64,000 bases of DNA, taken from the NCBI RefSeq assembly GCF_034531395.1, contig NZ_JARVCO010000012.1:558001-622000 (forward strand). The letters run 5' to 3'. The translations under genes were made by a program, and so were the position numbers. Every line of letters begins with the position of its first letter. Positions within the stretch are counted from its first letter, which is position 1. This document shows, piece by piece, positions 1 to 9,154 of the stretch. Below the pieces are notes generated by a model. The model did no database searches, was not told the origin of the DNA, and saw nothing but the letters and a program-made list of their open reading frames with translations. This DNA comes from Pontiella agarivorans. GTDB lineage: Bacteria; Verrucomicrobiota; Kiritimatiellia; Kiritimatiellales; Pontiellaceae.

Positions 1-1133
1 GTAAAACGGTGTTTGTGATCGGGGACCGCAATTATGCGTCGGAACTCAAGGTGGTCGGACTGATGGATGTGTTCGGCTACAATCTCTATCGTGGCTGGTA
101 TGGCAGCACGGGGTATCAATCGCTGACGGATCGGCTGAATGAACTGCATGCGATGAATCCGGATACACCGTTGATTCTCTCTGAGTACGGTGCGGGGTCG
201 GACCTTGCGGTGCATACGGAAAAACCGCGCCAGCAGGACTTCAGCATTGAGTATCAGAATGATTTTCTCGAATCACATCTCGATCAGATTGAAAAGCTCG
301 ACTGGCTGGCCGGCGCAAACCAATGGGCGTTCTGCGATTTCGGTGCGGCACACCGCGGTGATTCCATTCCGCATGTGAATCAGAAAGGGCTGGTCACGTT
401 TGATCGCCAGAAGAAGGATGCCTTCTATCTGTTTAAATCGCGCTGGAGCACTGAGCCGGTGGTTTACATCGAATCGCCGTTCTGGACCGAGCGCAGCGGT
501 AAGCCGAAAAAGACATATCGTGTATTTTCCAATATGGATACGGTGGAGTTTTTTCATAACGGGCGTTCGCTCGGAAAGCAGACCGAAGGTTTCCGCTGGG
601 CTGTGACGCTGGTTGACGGAGAAAATACGCTGCTTGCCAAAGGGGTGTCTGGGGATGTTCAGCTCGAACACGGGTTCTCAGTTCGTTTCGGTGATAAGGA
701 GGCGAAGTATCTTGTCCGGGCGTCTGCCGAAGAAGCCGCCAATCCGGCCAGCCATCTGGTGGACGGCAACCTGAACACGCGGTGGGGAGCCGAAGGTGAG
801 CAGACTATTGATCTGGATCTGAAAAAAATAAGCCTCGTCAACGGTGTGAAAATTAAATTTTACAAGGGTGAATCGCGGACCTACAAGCTGGAGATTAAGG
901 GATCGTCGGGCGGTAAAAAATCAACCGTGCTGTTTGCCGGTGAAAGCCGGCCGGATGCCGAGCTGCAGACCTTTCTTTTCGACCGTCAGCAGGAGCTCCG
1001 TTATCTGCAGGTTTTTGCCAAAGGGAACAATGAAAATAATTGGAACAGCTATTATGAAATCATTCCGATCGTGACGTTAGAGAAGCAGAACAAGAATCTC
1101 TACGAAACAATCGGGGAAGAATTCGCGCAATAA
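1..1133 (+). CDS. GH2 beta-galactosidase-like enzyme, 3' part (5' end outside window)
   Basis: The reading frame is open to the left edge (codons AAA ACG before the GTG at 9), so the gene starts outside the window. What remains is the end of a GH2 TIM barrel: the stretch ILSEYGAGSDL carries the expected nucleophile glutamate (codon 183-185), followed by WAFCDFG and the GH2 C-terminal beta-sandwich (VFSNMDTVEFFHNG). From about nt 690 there is an F5/8 type C (discoidin, CBM32-like) module with SHLVDGNLNTRWGAEG and FYKGESRTYKLEIKGS. It matches the complete GH2 gene at 19942-22569 over its whole length. The family removes terminal beta-galactosyl or related residues; export is expected, but the signal peptide is not visible. 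A propeller gene follows after 52 bp, suggesting co-transcription. The exact substrate is unknown. Confidence 0.9.
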   Translation, partial: KTVFVIGDRNYASELKVVGLMDVFGYNLYRGWYGSTGYQSLTDRLNELHAMNPDTPLILSEYGAGSDLAVHTEKPRQQDFSIEYQNDFLESHLDQIEKLDWLAGANQWAFCDFGAAHRGDSIPHVNQKGLVTFDRQKKDAFYLFKSRWSTEPVVYIESPFWTERSGKPKKTYRVFSNMDTVEFFHNGRSLGKQTEGFRWAVTLVDGENTLLAKGVSGDVQLEHGFSVRFGDKEAKYLVRASAEEAANPASHLVDGNLNTRWGAEGEQTIDLDLKKISLVNGVKIKFYKGESRTYKLEIKGSSGGKKSTVLFAGESRPDAELQTFLFDRQQELRYLQVFAKGNNENNWNSYYEIIPIVTLEKQNKNLYETIGEEFAQ

Positions 1134-1185
1134 CAAATGATGTTGTGAGAGTGGGGAGTTGGTTGTGAAAATGAAGGATTATTAT

Positions 1186-3846
1186 ATGAGAAACGTAATT
1201 CGGTGGAAATGGGCATTGGTTGTTTGGGGAATGCTGACCCTCAGCTCTCATGCAAACCTGTTGATTGATTCGCATACGGATAATAACGAGAATCATTTTC
1301 TCTACAGCATGGTCGATTCCGGCTGGCAATCTAAAGCCCATTGGCAGGAAGCTCCCGGTGGCGGCCTTCAGGTGGTCGGCGCGGATAACTGGGGCGTTGC
1401 CCAGGTGGTTTCCGTTAGCACGAATATCGGCTCCGAACTGGTATTCGGCTTCGATTGGACGCCGGGACCGGCAGCCACGAATGCATCGCTTGCGCTGACC
1501 TATGAACTGGTCGGGATTAAGGTGACGAATACCGCCCCCGATGGGGCGGATATCATTTTTCCAGGAATGAACTGGTTCAATACGAAGGTGGAGACGGATA
1601 TTGCCAGCGGCGAGCGCACGGTGGTGGTCGATTTTCTGGCCGGAAATTTCCCCGTTGTGAGCGCATCGACCGGAGAGGCTTCTGTCAGTGCCCGGCAGGC
1701 GATCTCAAGTTCCGGGGAGACCGTATCGGTTTTGATCACCAACAGCGTGGCGGTCGGGAGTTATACCGACCTGAGTGATTACGATTATATCGGGATTCGT
1801 TTCGGCATTGACTCGAATGATGATCCAACGGTTGTGGGCGCCACGATAAAAAATATTCGATGGGGCGATCCCGAATCATGGGGGGGCGAGGTTCCTCCTG
1901 TAACAGCGCGTCAGAGCCTGATGGATTATTTTCTGCCGATGGAACCTCAGGGTCCGTTGGTGTCGAGCGGAATTTGGGGTTCCGCTGCGACGGCACTTCC
2001 GCGTGATATCAACAATGGCCTCGAAGATTCGGATATGAGCGACTGGTGCTACTGGGACGGCAGTATTGTGAAGAGTGATGACGGGCGCTATCACATGTTC
2101 GCCAGTCGCTGGAGTCAGACGAATTCACACAGTTCCGGTTGGAAGATTAACTCAAAAGGCATGCATGCGGTCAGTGACAATGTGAATGGTCCGTATGTGG
2201 ATCAGGGAATGACCTGGCCGAATTGGCAGGAGGGCATCGGGCATAATGTGATCGGTTTGCGGATGCATGACGGACGTTATGCCATGGTTTCCAGCGAAAT
2301 TACACCCGGGGATGTTTTTGTTTCGGACTCACCTGATGGGCCGTTTGAGCATCTGGGCCAGATAGAGTGGGATGCAAACGGGTTTAAGCCTGGTCTGGCC
2401 CGCTATAACAAGGCACCGAATCATATGTCGAATGTCATGATCATGCTGCGCCCGGATGGCCGCTATCAGATTGTGGCGCGGTCCTGTGCCATTCTGATCA
2501 GCGATGACGGAATTCTCGGGCCGTATAAAATAGTGGCAGGGCGGGCGTATGGAGACATTCCGGGGTTGCCGCAAGAGAATATGGAGGATCCGACGGTGTG
2601 GTACAGCGGGGGCTTATATCACATTGTGGTGAATCATTGGCCGACGGATACCTCCTATCACCTGACCTCCGAAGACGGGATTCATGACTGGGTTAATCGT
2701 GGCATTGCCTATCAGCACGGAAAAGGGATCTTCCGCTATCCGGATGGTACGGTGAATGAGTGGGAAACGGTGCAACGTCCTACAGCCTATGTGGAAGACG
2801 GCCACCTGTCGCATTTTAACTTTTCCGTCATTGATGTGCAGAAAGGCGCGGATGTCGGTAATGATAATCATGGAAGTAAAATCATTGTCGTTCCGGTCGA
2901 TGGCGAGGCCTTCGAACGGGATCTGGCACTGAAGATAAAGACCGAGGCGGCTTCTACGGTTAGTATTAATCCGGTGGCGGATTCCTATGTGCGTGGTGGA
3001 GAATATGCAACTGACAATTACGGGACCTCGAATCGGTTGGTTTGTGCAAATAATGACCGTTGGAGACCGGATCATCGGGATACCCGCATTACCTATTTAA
3101 AATTTGATTTATCCTCGTTGCCCGAACGCAGTTTTACAAATGCGCTGTTTCGAATGCGGGTTGCCGGCAGTAGCGGGTATTCCGATCTGCATACGGTCTA
3201 TTTTGTTGAAGATGACAATTGGGAAGAGGCAACGGTTACGTGGGACACGCGTTCCGCAACGAACGAAGTGCTGGGGAGTATGGTCTACCCGCCGCAGCGC
3301 TCGCGATTGCAGGTTGATGTAACGGATCGGCTGCTGCAGGAACTGCAGGGGGATAAGGTTCTTACACTGGCGGTTGCTTCAGATGCCGGAGATCGGGTTG
3401 AATATTATTCCCGCGAAGCGACGGATCCGAAGGATCGTCCCGAGTTGGCGTTGCGGATGGAATTGACGGGGTGGGAACATTATGTCGTCGACTATGGACT
3501 GAGCGGTTCTGTAACTGCAGATTTTGATGCCGATGGACAAACCGATGTTGAGGAATACGCTTTCGGAGGAGATCCCACCAATTCAACCGTTCAAGCTCCT
3601 GCTCCCCGCTTAACTTTCGGCACAAACGATAGCATCAGTTTTTACACCAGACAGGTAAACGCGGCCAATCCGGGTATTATGTATGTCGTTGAATGGGCCG
3701 ATAATCTGATTTCCAATGACTGGAACGATACCTGGAACTACTCCGCCAACATTCCGGTTACGACAGATTATAACGATATTGAACGACAGATTTACGGGAA
3801 AACGAACCGTCATTTATTCGTTCGTCTTAAAACAGTTCAACCTTAA
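1186..3846 (+). CDS. Exported GH43-like five-bladed propeller protein with DNRLRE module and Asp-rich tail
   Basis: I place the start at ATG 1186 because GAAGGA lies 7 nt upstream and a signal peptide follows at once (MRNVIRWKWALVVWGMLTLS); in-frame TTG 1159 and ATG 1171 are less likely. Length is 886 aa. Order: signal peptide; beta-rich N-terminal module (about 25-235); propeller domain (about 241-585) with CYWDGSIVKSDDGRYHMF, MEDPTVW and NDNHGSK; DNRLRE/CBM96-like module (about 592-760, ADSYVRGGEYATDNYGTSN); C-terminal tail with DFDADGQTDVEEYAFGGDP, which resembles a calcium-loop module. Blade-1 D291 aligns with the GH43 catalytic base. It is a paralogue of the genes at 3875 and 11006. The role is probably exo-glycosidase action on algal oligosaccharides (inference). 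It could be an uncatalogued family of the GH43/GH117 fold. Confidence 0.8.
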   Translation: MRNVIRWKWALVVWGMLTLSSHANLLIDSHTDNNENHFLYSMVDSGWQSKAHWQEAPGGGLQVVGADNWGVAQVVSVSTNIGSELVFGFDWTPGPAATNASLALTYELVGIKVTNTAPDGADIIFPGMNWFNTKVETDIASGERTVVVDFLAGNFPVVSASTGEASVSARQAISSSGETVSVLITNSVAVGSYTDLSDYDYIGIRFGIDSNDDPTVVGATIKNIRWGDPESWGGEVPPVTARQSLMDYFLPMEPQGPLVSSGIWGSAATALPRDINNGLEDSDMSDWCYWDGSIVKSDDGRYHMFASRWSQTNSHSSGWKINSKGMHAVSDNVNGPYVDQGMTWPNWQEGIGHNVIGLRMHDGRYAMVSSEITPGDVFVSDSPDGPFEHLGQIEWDANGFKPGLARYNKAPNHMSNVMIMLRPDGRYQIVARSCAILISDDGILGPYKIVAGRAYGDIPGLPQENMEDPTVWYSGGLYHIVVNHWPTDTSYHLTSEDGIHDWVNRGIAYQHGKGIFRYPDGTVNEWETVQRPTAYVEDGHLSHFNFSVIDVQKGADVGNDNHGSKIIVVPVDGEAFERDLALKIKTEAASTVSINPVADSYVRGGEYATDNYGTSNRLVCANNDRWRPDHRDTRITYLKFDLSSLPERSFTNALFRMRVAGSSGYSDLHTVYFVEDDNWEEATVTWDTRSATNEVLGSMVYPPQRSRLQVDVTDRLLQELQGDKVLTLAVASDAGDRVEYYSREATDPKDRPELALRMELTGWEHYVVDYGLSGSVTADFDADGQTDVEEYAFGGDPTNSTVQAPAPRLTFGTNDSISFYTRQVNAANPGIMYVVEWADNLISNDWNDTWNYSANIPVTTDYNDIERQIYGKTNRHLFVRLKTVQP

Positions 3847-3874
3847 ACCGTATTCATAAAGGACATTGCAGATC

Positions 3875-5878
3875 GTGAAATATAAAATAGTGCAGAGTTT
3901 ACTTGTTGTTTTGGCGGGGTCATTGGCTCCACTTGCTGAGTCCAAAAGTTTAGTCGATTATTTCCTTCCTATGGAACCGCAGGGGCCGTTGGTCTCAGAG
4001 GGGATATGGGGAGAGACGAACGCGTTACCGCGGGATATTCATAACGGACTGGAAGATCCGGATCTGAGCGACTGGTGTTATTGGGATGGAAAAATTGTCA
4101 AGGATGATGCCGGTAAATACCATATGTATGCCAGTCGTTGGAACCAGACCAATGCGCACAGCAAAGGTTGGAATACCGCATCCAAGGGCACACATGCCGT
4201 TAGCGATCATCTGCTCGGGCCTTATGAGGATTTGGGTGAAATATGGTCGGACTGGAAGGACGGGGCCGGGCATAATGTGATTGGGTTGCGGTTACCTGAC
4301 GGACGATATGCTGCGGTTGCCAGCGAAGGAACGCCGGGTGATGTATTTGTATCTGACTCTCCGGATGGACCCTTTGAACATCTCGGCGAATTTAAAATTG
4401 ATCCGAACGGATATTATGCCGGGCTGGGTAGGTATGATGAACTCGATAGTGGTGCTGTAAAGGCAGGCGTAGTCGGTAATTTATCAAATGCCATGCTGAT
4501 TGTACGGCCGGATGGACGGTACATGATTGTTGCACGTCACTGCGCCCCGATGATCAGCGATGACGGAATTCTCGGACCGTATAAAATTATGGCCGATAAA
4601 GCCTGGCGGGGCATCGAAGGGTTGCCGCAAATCAAGATGGAGGACCCGACCGTTTGGTACAGCGATGGGTTGTATCACATCGTCGTTAATTATCATGGAA
4701 ACGGAAATGTGTCCTATCATCTGACTTCCGAAGACGGCATTCATAACTGGAAAAACCGGGGAATTGCATTTGACGGCGAGCGGAAAGATTTTTTCCGCTA
4801 TACGGACGGGACTTCGAACTGGTGGTACATTGTTCAACGGCCGACGGTCTACACCGAAGACGGTCTGGTAAAAGCCTTCAACTTTTCCGTTATCGATGTG
4901 CATAAAGGACGGGACCGCGGGAACGATAATCATGGCAGTAAAATTGTTGTAGTTCCATTTGACGGCGAAGCATTCAGCAAACAGATGAAAAAAACGGTGC
5001 GTAAGGAGCTGGCCAAAGCCGACCGGACCCGTCCGCCTGCTCCGTGGAAATCCGTTAATACCGGTGCGGGTTCCCGTCGCGGAAATACCGGATATGAAAC
5101 GGAATTTAATACCATGCGGGTTAAAGCACCCGGCCGGAAGGACGCCTGCCGTTTTGTCTATCAGAAAATGACAGGTGATATTTCCGCAACCGTGCAGGTA
5201 TTATCGCAGGATATTTCAGACGATCCGGTAAAAGCGGGGCTCATGTTCCGCAAAAGTCTGGAGATGGATACGCCATCCGTCTTTGCCTCCATTTCCCGGC
5301 CGGGTGGATTCATCTTTGAGGGTCAGGATACCGTCATCGCTTCCCGCGCGCTGAAAGCGCCGTATTGGTTGCGGATGGAAAAGCGGGGCGGCAGAATTAC
5401 GGCCTATATTTCCAGCAGCAACCGTATGAACTGGAAAAAAGCGGGTGAAACGGAGGTCGAACTCGGCGATGAATTTTATGTCGGTATGGCCGTTGCATCT
5501 CAGGATACCGATAGAGAGAGTTTGGCCCGTTTTAAAGATCCGGAGCTGCACAATTGGGGACAGCCTCTGACCGATGGTATTGTTAATCATACCTTCCCGG
5601 ATCTCGTTCCCGCCGATGGGAAAATCACGTTTGAAGTGGAAGTTGAATCGAATGTTTCGGCGGAACTCTATGTTGAGTTGGAGCATGTGCATACCCACGA
5701 AAAATTTGTGGCGCTGCGCCATCGCTTAAAAAAGAAAACCGGGACGGTTGAATTGACCTACGATGTAGGAGAACTGCAGTCCGGTGAACCCTACTGGTTT
5801 GTGATTAAAATGATTCCGCTCCACGGCCACGAAAGCGAAGCACTTCAGAGCATGTTTAAAAAAGTTTGGGTTAAATAG
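3875..5878 (+). CDS. Exported GH43-like five-bladed propeller protein with DUF1349-like module
   Basis: Start chosen at GTG 3875, 11 nt after AAAGGA; the in-frame TTG at 3866 sits only 2 nt from that site. The 667 aa product has a signal peptide ending near LAPLAES. The propeller domain spans about 25-375 and shares SLVDYFLPMEPQGPLVSEG with its neighbours; D71 in CYWDGKIVKDD and E256-D257 in MEDPTVWYSDG are the candidate acidic residues by analogy with GH43. Residues about 388-560 resemble the DUF1349/concanavalin-like fold (GLMFRKSLEMDTPSVFASIS, PYWLRMEKRGGRITAYISSS). A last beta-sandwich of about 100 aa follows. It lies 28 bp after the previous propeller gene and 45 bp before a sulfatase, so it is likely operonic. 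Substrate unknown; a sulfated galactan fits the context. Confidence 0.8.
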   Translation: MKYKIVQSLLVVLAGSLAPLAESKSLVDYFLPMEPQGPLVSEGIWGETNALPRDIHNGLEDPDLSDWCYWDGKIVKDDAGKYHMYASRWNQTNAHSKGWNTASKGTHAVSDHLLGPYEDLGEIWSDWKDGAGHNVIGLRLPDGRYAAVASEGTPGDVFVSDSPDGPFEHLGEFKIDPNGYYAGLGRYDELDSGAVKAGVVGNLSNAMLIVRPDGRYMIVARHCAPMISDDGILGPYKIMADKAWRGIEGLPQIKMEDPTVWYSDGLYHIVVNYHGNGNVSYHLTSEDGIHNWKNRGIAFDGERKDFFRYTDGTSNWWYIVQRPTVYTEDGLVKAFNFSVIDVHKGRDRGNDNHGSKIVVVPFDGEAFSKQMKKTVRKELAKADRTRPPAPWKSVNTGAGSRRGNTGYETEFNTMRVKAPGRKDACRFVYQKMTGDISATVQVLSQDISDDPVKAGLMFRKSLEMDTPSVFASISRPGGFIFEGQDTVIASRALKAPYWLRMEKRGGRITAYISSSNRMNWKKAGETEVELGDEFYVGMAVASQDTDRESLARFKDPELHNWGQPLTDGIVNHTFPDLVPADGKITFEVEVESNVSAELYVELEHVHTHEKFVALRHRLKKKTGTVELTYDVGELQSGEPYWFVIKMIPLHGHESEALQSMFKKVWVK

Positions 5879-5923
5879 CGGTTTGCCCCGCATCGGTTTA
5901 CTTTTTTAAAAAGGAAGGTTTAG

Positions 5924-7423
5924 ATGAAAAAAATCATACTTACAGCGACGCTGCTCAGTAGTGTTTGTGCTGTATTTGCAGTTGGGAAAACCGGGACTTT
6001 GGCGGGATCAAAACCCAATATTATTCTGGTTATGACGGATGATCAGGGGCCGTTGCTTTCCTGTATGGGCCATCCCGTTCTGCAGACCCCTCACATTGAT
6101 GCGTTCGCAGAAAAAGCACTTCGGTTGACCGATTTTCATGTGAGCCCAACCTGCGCCCCGACCCGTGCAGCTCTGCTGACGGGTCGGCATGAATTTAAAA
6201 ATGGAGTCACGCATACCATCCATGAACGCGAACTGATGGATTTGTCTGCTGTTACCTTTCCACAAGTTCTACAGAGCGCGGGATATGAAACCGGGATTTT
6301 CGGCAAGTGGCATCTGGGCGATATCGAGGAATACTGGCCGGTCAATCGCGGCTTTAATGAAGCGTTAACCCATGGTGCCGGCGGCATAGGGCAGGTATAT
6401 CCGGGAAGCTGTGCTGATTTTCCGCCCAACAGCTCAAATGATCACAGCCCGCGTTATTTTGACAATGTGCTGCTGCACAACAAAACCGCAGTGCAGTCGA
6501 AAGGGTACTGCACGGATGTATTTTTTGAATCGGCGCTGGGGTGGATAAAAAAGCAACTCGATTCAAAGACGCCGTTTTTTGCGTATATCACGCCCAACGC
6601 ACCGCATTCGCCGCTGATTGCGCCGGAAGAAAATGTAGAGCGCATTAATAAGCGTCATCCGGGGTTGGCCAAAGAGCAGCTCGGACGTTGGGGCATGATT
6701 GAAAACATTGACGACAACTTCGGCATGATGATGCAGAAGCTAGAAACCTGGGGGGCACTGAACAACACCCTGGTCATTTTTATGACTGACAACGGCGCAC
6801 AGGTCCGAGACGGGAAAGTCGATGTTTTATGGAATAACGGATACAAAACCGGAAAAGGCTCGCCCGCAGAAGGGGGCACCCGTGTTCCCTGTTTCTGGTA
6901 TTGGAAAAGGAAGCTTCCGGAAGGCGAAGCGTTTTCCGGACTGACAGCTCATCTTGATCTCTACAAAACCTTCTGTGACCTGGCCGGAGCGGCCATTCCT
7001 GAAAATGTACAGGAACTGGATGGTCGCACACTGCTGCCTGTGCTGAATAATCCGAATACGGAATGGGCCGACCGCATGCTCTTTATTCATTCCGGTCGCT
7101 GGGGGGGCGGAGAGGAACCGAACCGCGACGGGCGGAGCGGGGTACGTACACAGCGCTGGCGGCAGGTTGCCGGAAAGTTTCTTTATGATATTTCCAACGA
7201 CCCGAAGGAAACCACAGATGTCTCCAAAAAATATCCGGAAGTGATGGAGCAGCTCACCATGGCCCGTCACGAGTGGTGGGAAAAGACCCTGCCGATGATG
7301 ATTAACGAAGATCGTGAATTTGAAGGAACGGAACCTCCGCTTTTTACACTTTATAACCAGCAGAAAGCGGAGCAGGGCATTCCTGCATGGAATCCTGAAA
7401 CCTATTATGAAGAAGGGAAATAA
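5924..7423 (+). CDS. Exported formylglycine-dependent sulfatase (S1 family)
   Basis: 499 aa with a clear signal peptide (MKKIILTATLLSSVCAVFAV). The alkaline-phosphatase-fold N-terminus is plain: KPNIILVMTDDQG supplies metal-binding aspartates, and CAPTRAALLTGR holds C77, the residue converted to formylglycine. GKWHLGD and the later MTDNGAQ metal motif are also present. It would hydrolyse sulfate esters on polysaccharide fragments outside the cytoplasm after maturation by FGE or anSME, neither of which is encoded here. AAGGAAGG lies upstream of ATG 5924. Its stop overlaps the next sulfatase start by one base (TAATG), which argues for translational coupling. It resembles the sulfatase at 9155 in layout. 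The precise position of the sulfate attacked cannot be read from sequence. Confidence 0.92.
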   Translation: MKKIILTATLLSSVCAVFAVGKTGTLAGSKPNIILVMTDDQGPLLSCMGHPVLQTPHIDAFAEKALRLTDFHVSPTCAPTRAALLTGRHEFKNGVTHTIHERELMDLSAVTFPQVLQSAGYETGIFGKWHLGDIEEYWPVNRGFNEALTHGAGGIGQVYPGSCADFPPNSSNDHSPRYFDNVLLHNKTAVQSKGYCTDVFFESALGWIKKQLDSKTPFFAYITPNAPHSPLIAPEENVERINKRHPGLAKEQLGRWGMIENIDDNFGMMMQKLETWGALNNTLVIFMTDNGAQVRDGKVDVLWNNGYKTGKGSPAEGGTRVPCFWYWKRKLPEGEAFSGLTAHLDLYKTFCDLAGAAIPENVQELDGRTLLPVLNNPNTEWADRMLFIHSGRWGGGEEPNRDGRSGVRTQRWRQVAGKFLYDISNDPKETTDVSKKYPEVMEQLTMARHEWWEKTLPMMINEDREFEGTEPPLFTLYNQQKAEQGIPAWNPETYYEEGK

Positions 7424-9117
7424 TGATAACCAAACTGTTAAAAACGTTACTTTGCGCAGCGGCTGCAGTCGGCAGCATCGCTGCGGCTGAAAAACCGAAT
7501 ATTTTGTTTATTATGTCCGACGATCATACGTCGCAGGCGATCGGTGTGTATAACAGTCGGCTCTCGCCGCTGAATCCGACGCCGACGATTGATTCGATCG
7601 CCCGTGAAGGTATGGTGATGGAGAATGCGTTCACCCAGAACTCAATTTGCACGCCGAGCCGAGCCTGCATCATGACCGGACAGAGCAGTGCGGTGAACGG
7701 GTGTCCGCGGCTGGGGAGCCCGCTTCCGCCGGAAAGACAATATCTGGCTATCGAAATGGGAAAGGCGGGGTACAGCACGGCTGTAATCGGTAAGTGGCAT
7801 CTGAAGGAGCGCCCCGAAGCCTTTGATTATTATAAAGTGCTGCCGGGGCAGGGTCTCTATTTTGATCCCATCTTTCGGGAAAAAGGCGTTGATAACGAAG
7901 TGACTTATGACTTTCACGGAAAAATGGTCACTGAAAAAGGAATCGTTCAGATGAGGGGGCATTCTTCCGACTGCATTGCCGGTTCATCATTGGAATGGCT
8001 TAAAAACGGCCGCGATAAATCCAGACCGTTTTTCCTGAAAATGCATTTTAAGGCGCCGCACGACCTTTTTCAGTACGCACCGCGTTACGCTGATTATCTG
8101 GCTGATGTGACCATTCCGGAACCGGAGAATATGTATGACCGCGGAAATCACGGATCGCTTGCGACGCGTGGTGAAAATGATGAGTTGGTGCATCATCTGG
8201 GGGCCTCGATCGGCCGTCGCAATCCTCACCGGAATTACATCATGGCCGGCGAGTGGAAAAAGACATTGAACGATTCGATGACCGATGAAGAAATTCAGAG
8301 CGCGGCGTATCAGGGCTATCTGAAAGCCTATCTGCGTTGCGTTAAAGGGGTGGATGACAATGTGAAACGGGTCATTGATTATCTCAAAGCGGAAGGGCTG
8401 TATGACAATACCGTCATTATCTACACCGGAGATCAGGGCTTTTATCTGGGAGAACACGATTACATCGACAAGCGTTGGCCGTACGAAGAGTCCATGCGTA
8501 TGCCGTTTATTGTCCGCTACCCGAAGTCGGTTAAAATCGGTCGTTCCGATGCGATTGTGGAAAACATCGACTATGCGCCGACCATGCTGGATTTTGCGGA
8601 TGTTGAAACGCCGGATTATATGCATGGAAAGAGTTTCCGCTCCATTCTTGAAACAGGCGTGGAACCGGATAACTGGAAACAGTCGGCGTATTATCACTAC
8701 TGGCAGCATATGCATGCGCACGATAATCCGGCCTGCATCGCAATCCGCACAAAACGTTATAAGCTGATTCTGTTTTATGGAACATGGATGTCGATGGATA
8801 CTCCGACTACGCCGCCCGCCTGGGAACTCTACGATCTGAAATTGGACCCGAAAGAGAACAATAACGTCATCGATAATCCGGAATATGCCGAGGTGATCGA
8901 ACGCTTGAAGAAAGAGCTGAAAGGCCTGCGTGCGCAGTATCAGGAAGACGGGGCCAACATTCCGTTCAATAAGGTGATCGATGAATACTGGGATTACGGA
9001 CCGGAAGAACGGGCAAAAGCAGTTAAAATTTCGAATGAATATCTCAAACTGCGAGAAAGCAATCCCACCGAAAAAGAGCTGGCTCAGGGCCGTGTTAAGA
9101 AGACAAAGAAAAAATAA
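7423..9117 (+). CDS. Exported sulfatase, CTPSR type (near-duplicate of 49806 gene)
   Basis: 564 aa; ATG 7423 overlaps the preceding stop codon. Signal peptide MITKLLKTLLCAAAAVGSIA, then KPNILFIMSDDHTSQAIG with the metal-binding Asp pair, and CTPSRACIMTG with C76 as the formylglycine site. GKWHLK, KAPHDLF and YTGDQGFYLGEHDYIDKRW complete the S1 sulfatase set. The C-terminus is lysine-rich (RVKKTKKK). It is strikingly similar across its length to the sulfatase at 49806, including DYLKAEGLYDNT and PFIVRYPKSVK. That points to a recent duplication or selection for dosage within the locus. Role: desulfation of an oligosaccharide in the same pathway as the adjacent propeller proteins (inference). 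Confidence 0.92.
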   Translation: MITKLLKTLLCAAAAVGSIAAAEKPNILFIMSDDHTSQAIGVYNSRLSPLNPTPTIDSIAREGMVMENAFTQNSICTPSRACIMTGQSSAVNGCPRLGSPLPPERQYLAIEMGKAGYSTAVIGKWHLKERPEAFDYYKVLPGQGLYFDPIFREKGVDNEVTYDFHGKMVTEKGIVQMRGHSSDCIAGSSLEWLKNGRDKSRPFFLKMHFKAPHDLFQYAPRYADYLADVTIPEPENMYDRGNHGSLATRGENDELVHHLGASIGRRNPHRNYIMAGEWKKTLNDSMTDEEIQSAAYQGYLKAYLRCVKGVDDNVKRVIDYLKAEGLYDNTVIIYTGDQGFYLGEHDYIDKRWPYEESMRMPFIVRYPKSVKIGRSDAIVENIDYAPTMLDFADVETPDYMHGKSFRSILETGVEPDNWKQSAYYHYWQHMHAHDNPACIAIRTKRYKLILFYGTWMSMDTPTTPPAWELYDLKLDPKENNNVIDNPEYAEVIERLKKELKGLRAQYQEDGANIPFNKVIDEYWDYGPEERAKAVKISNEYLKLRESNPTEKELAQGRVKKTKKK

Positions 9118-9122
9118 AATGC

Positions 9123-9141
9123 TCCCTGTTTTGAGCAGGGA
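9123..9141 (+). other. Intercistronic stem-loop before sulfatase gene
   Basis: TCCCTG and CAGGGA form a 6-bp stem with a 7-nt loop between the sulfatase stop at 9117 and the start at 9155. There is no U-run, so it is not a classical terminator. It may stabilise the mRNA or tune expression of the downstream gene; this is inference. Confidence 0.4.
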
Positions 9142-9154
9142 TGGAGTTGAGATA

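Noticed and set aside
9123-9141. The TCCCTG/CAGGGA hairpin as a terminator
   Set aside because: No U-run, and the sulfatase genes around it appear to be one operon.
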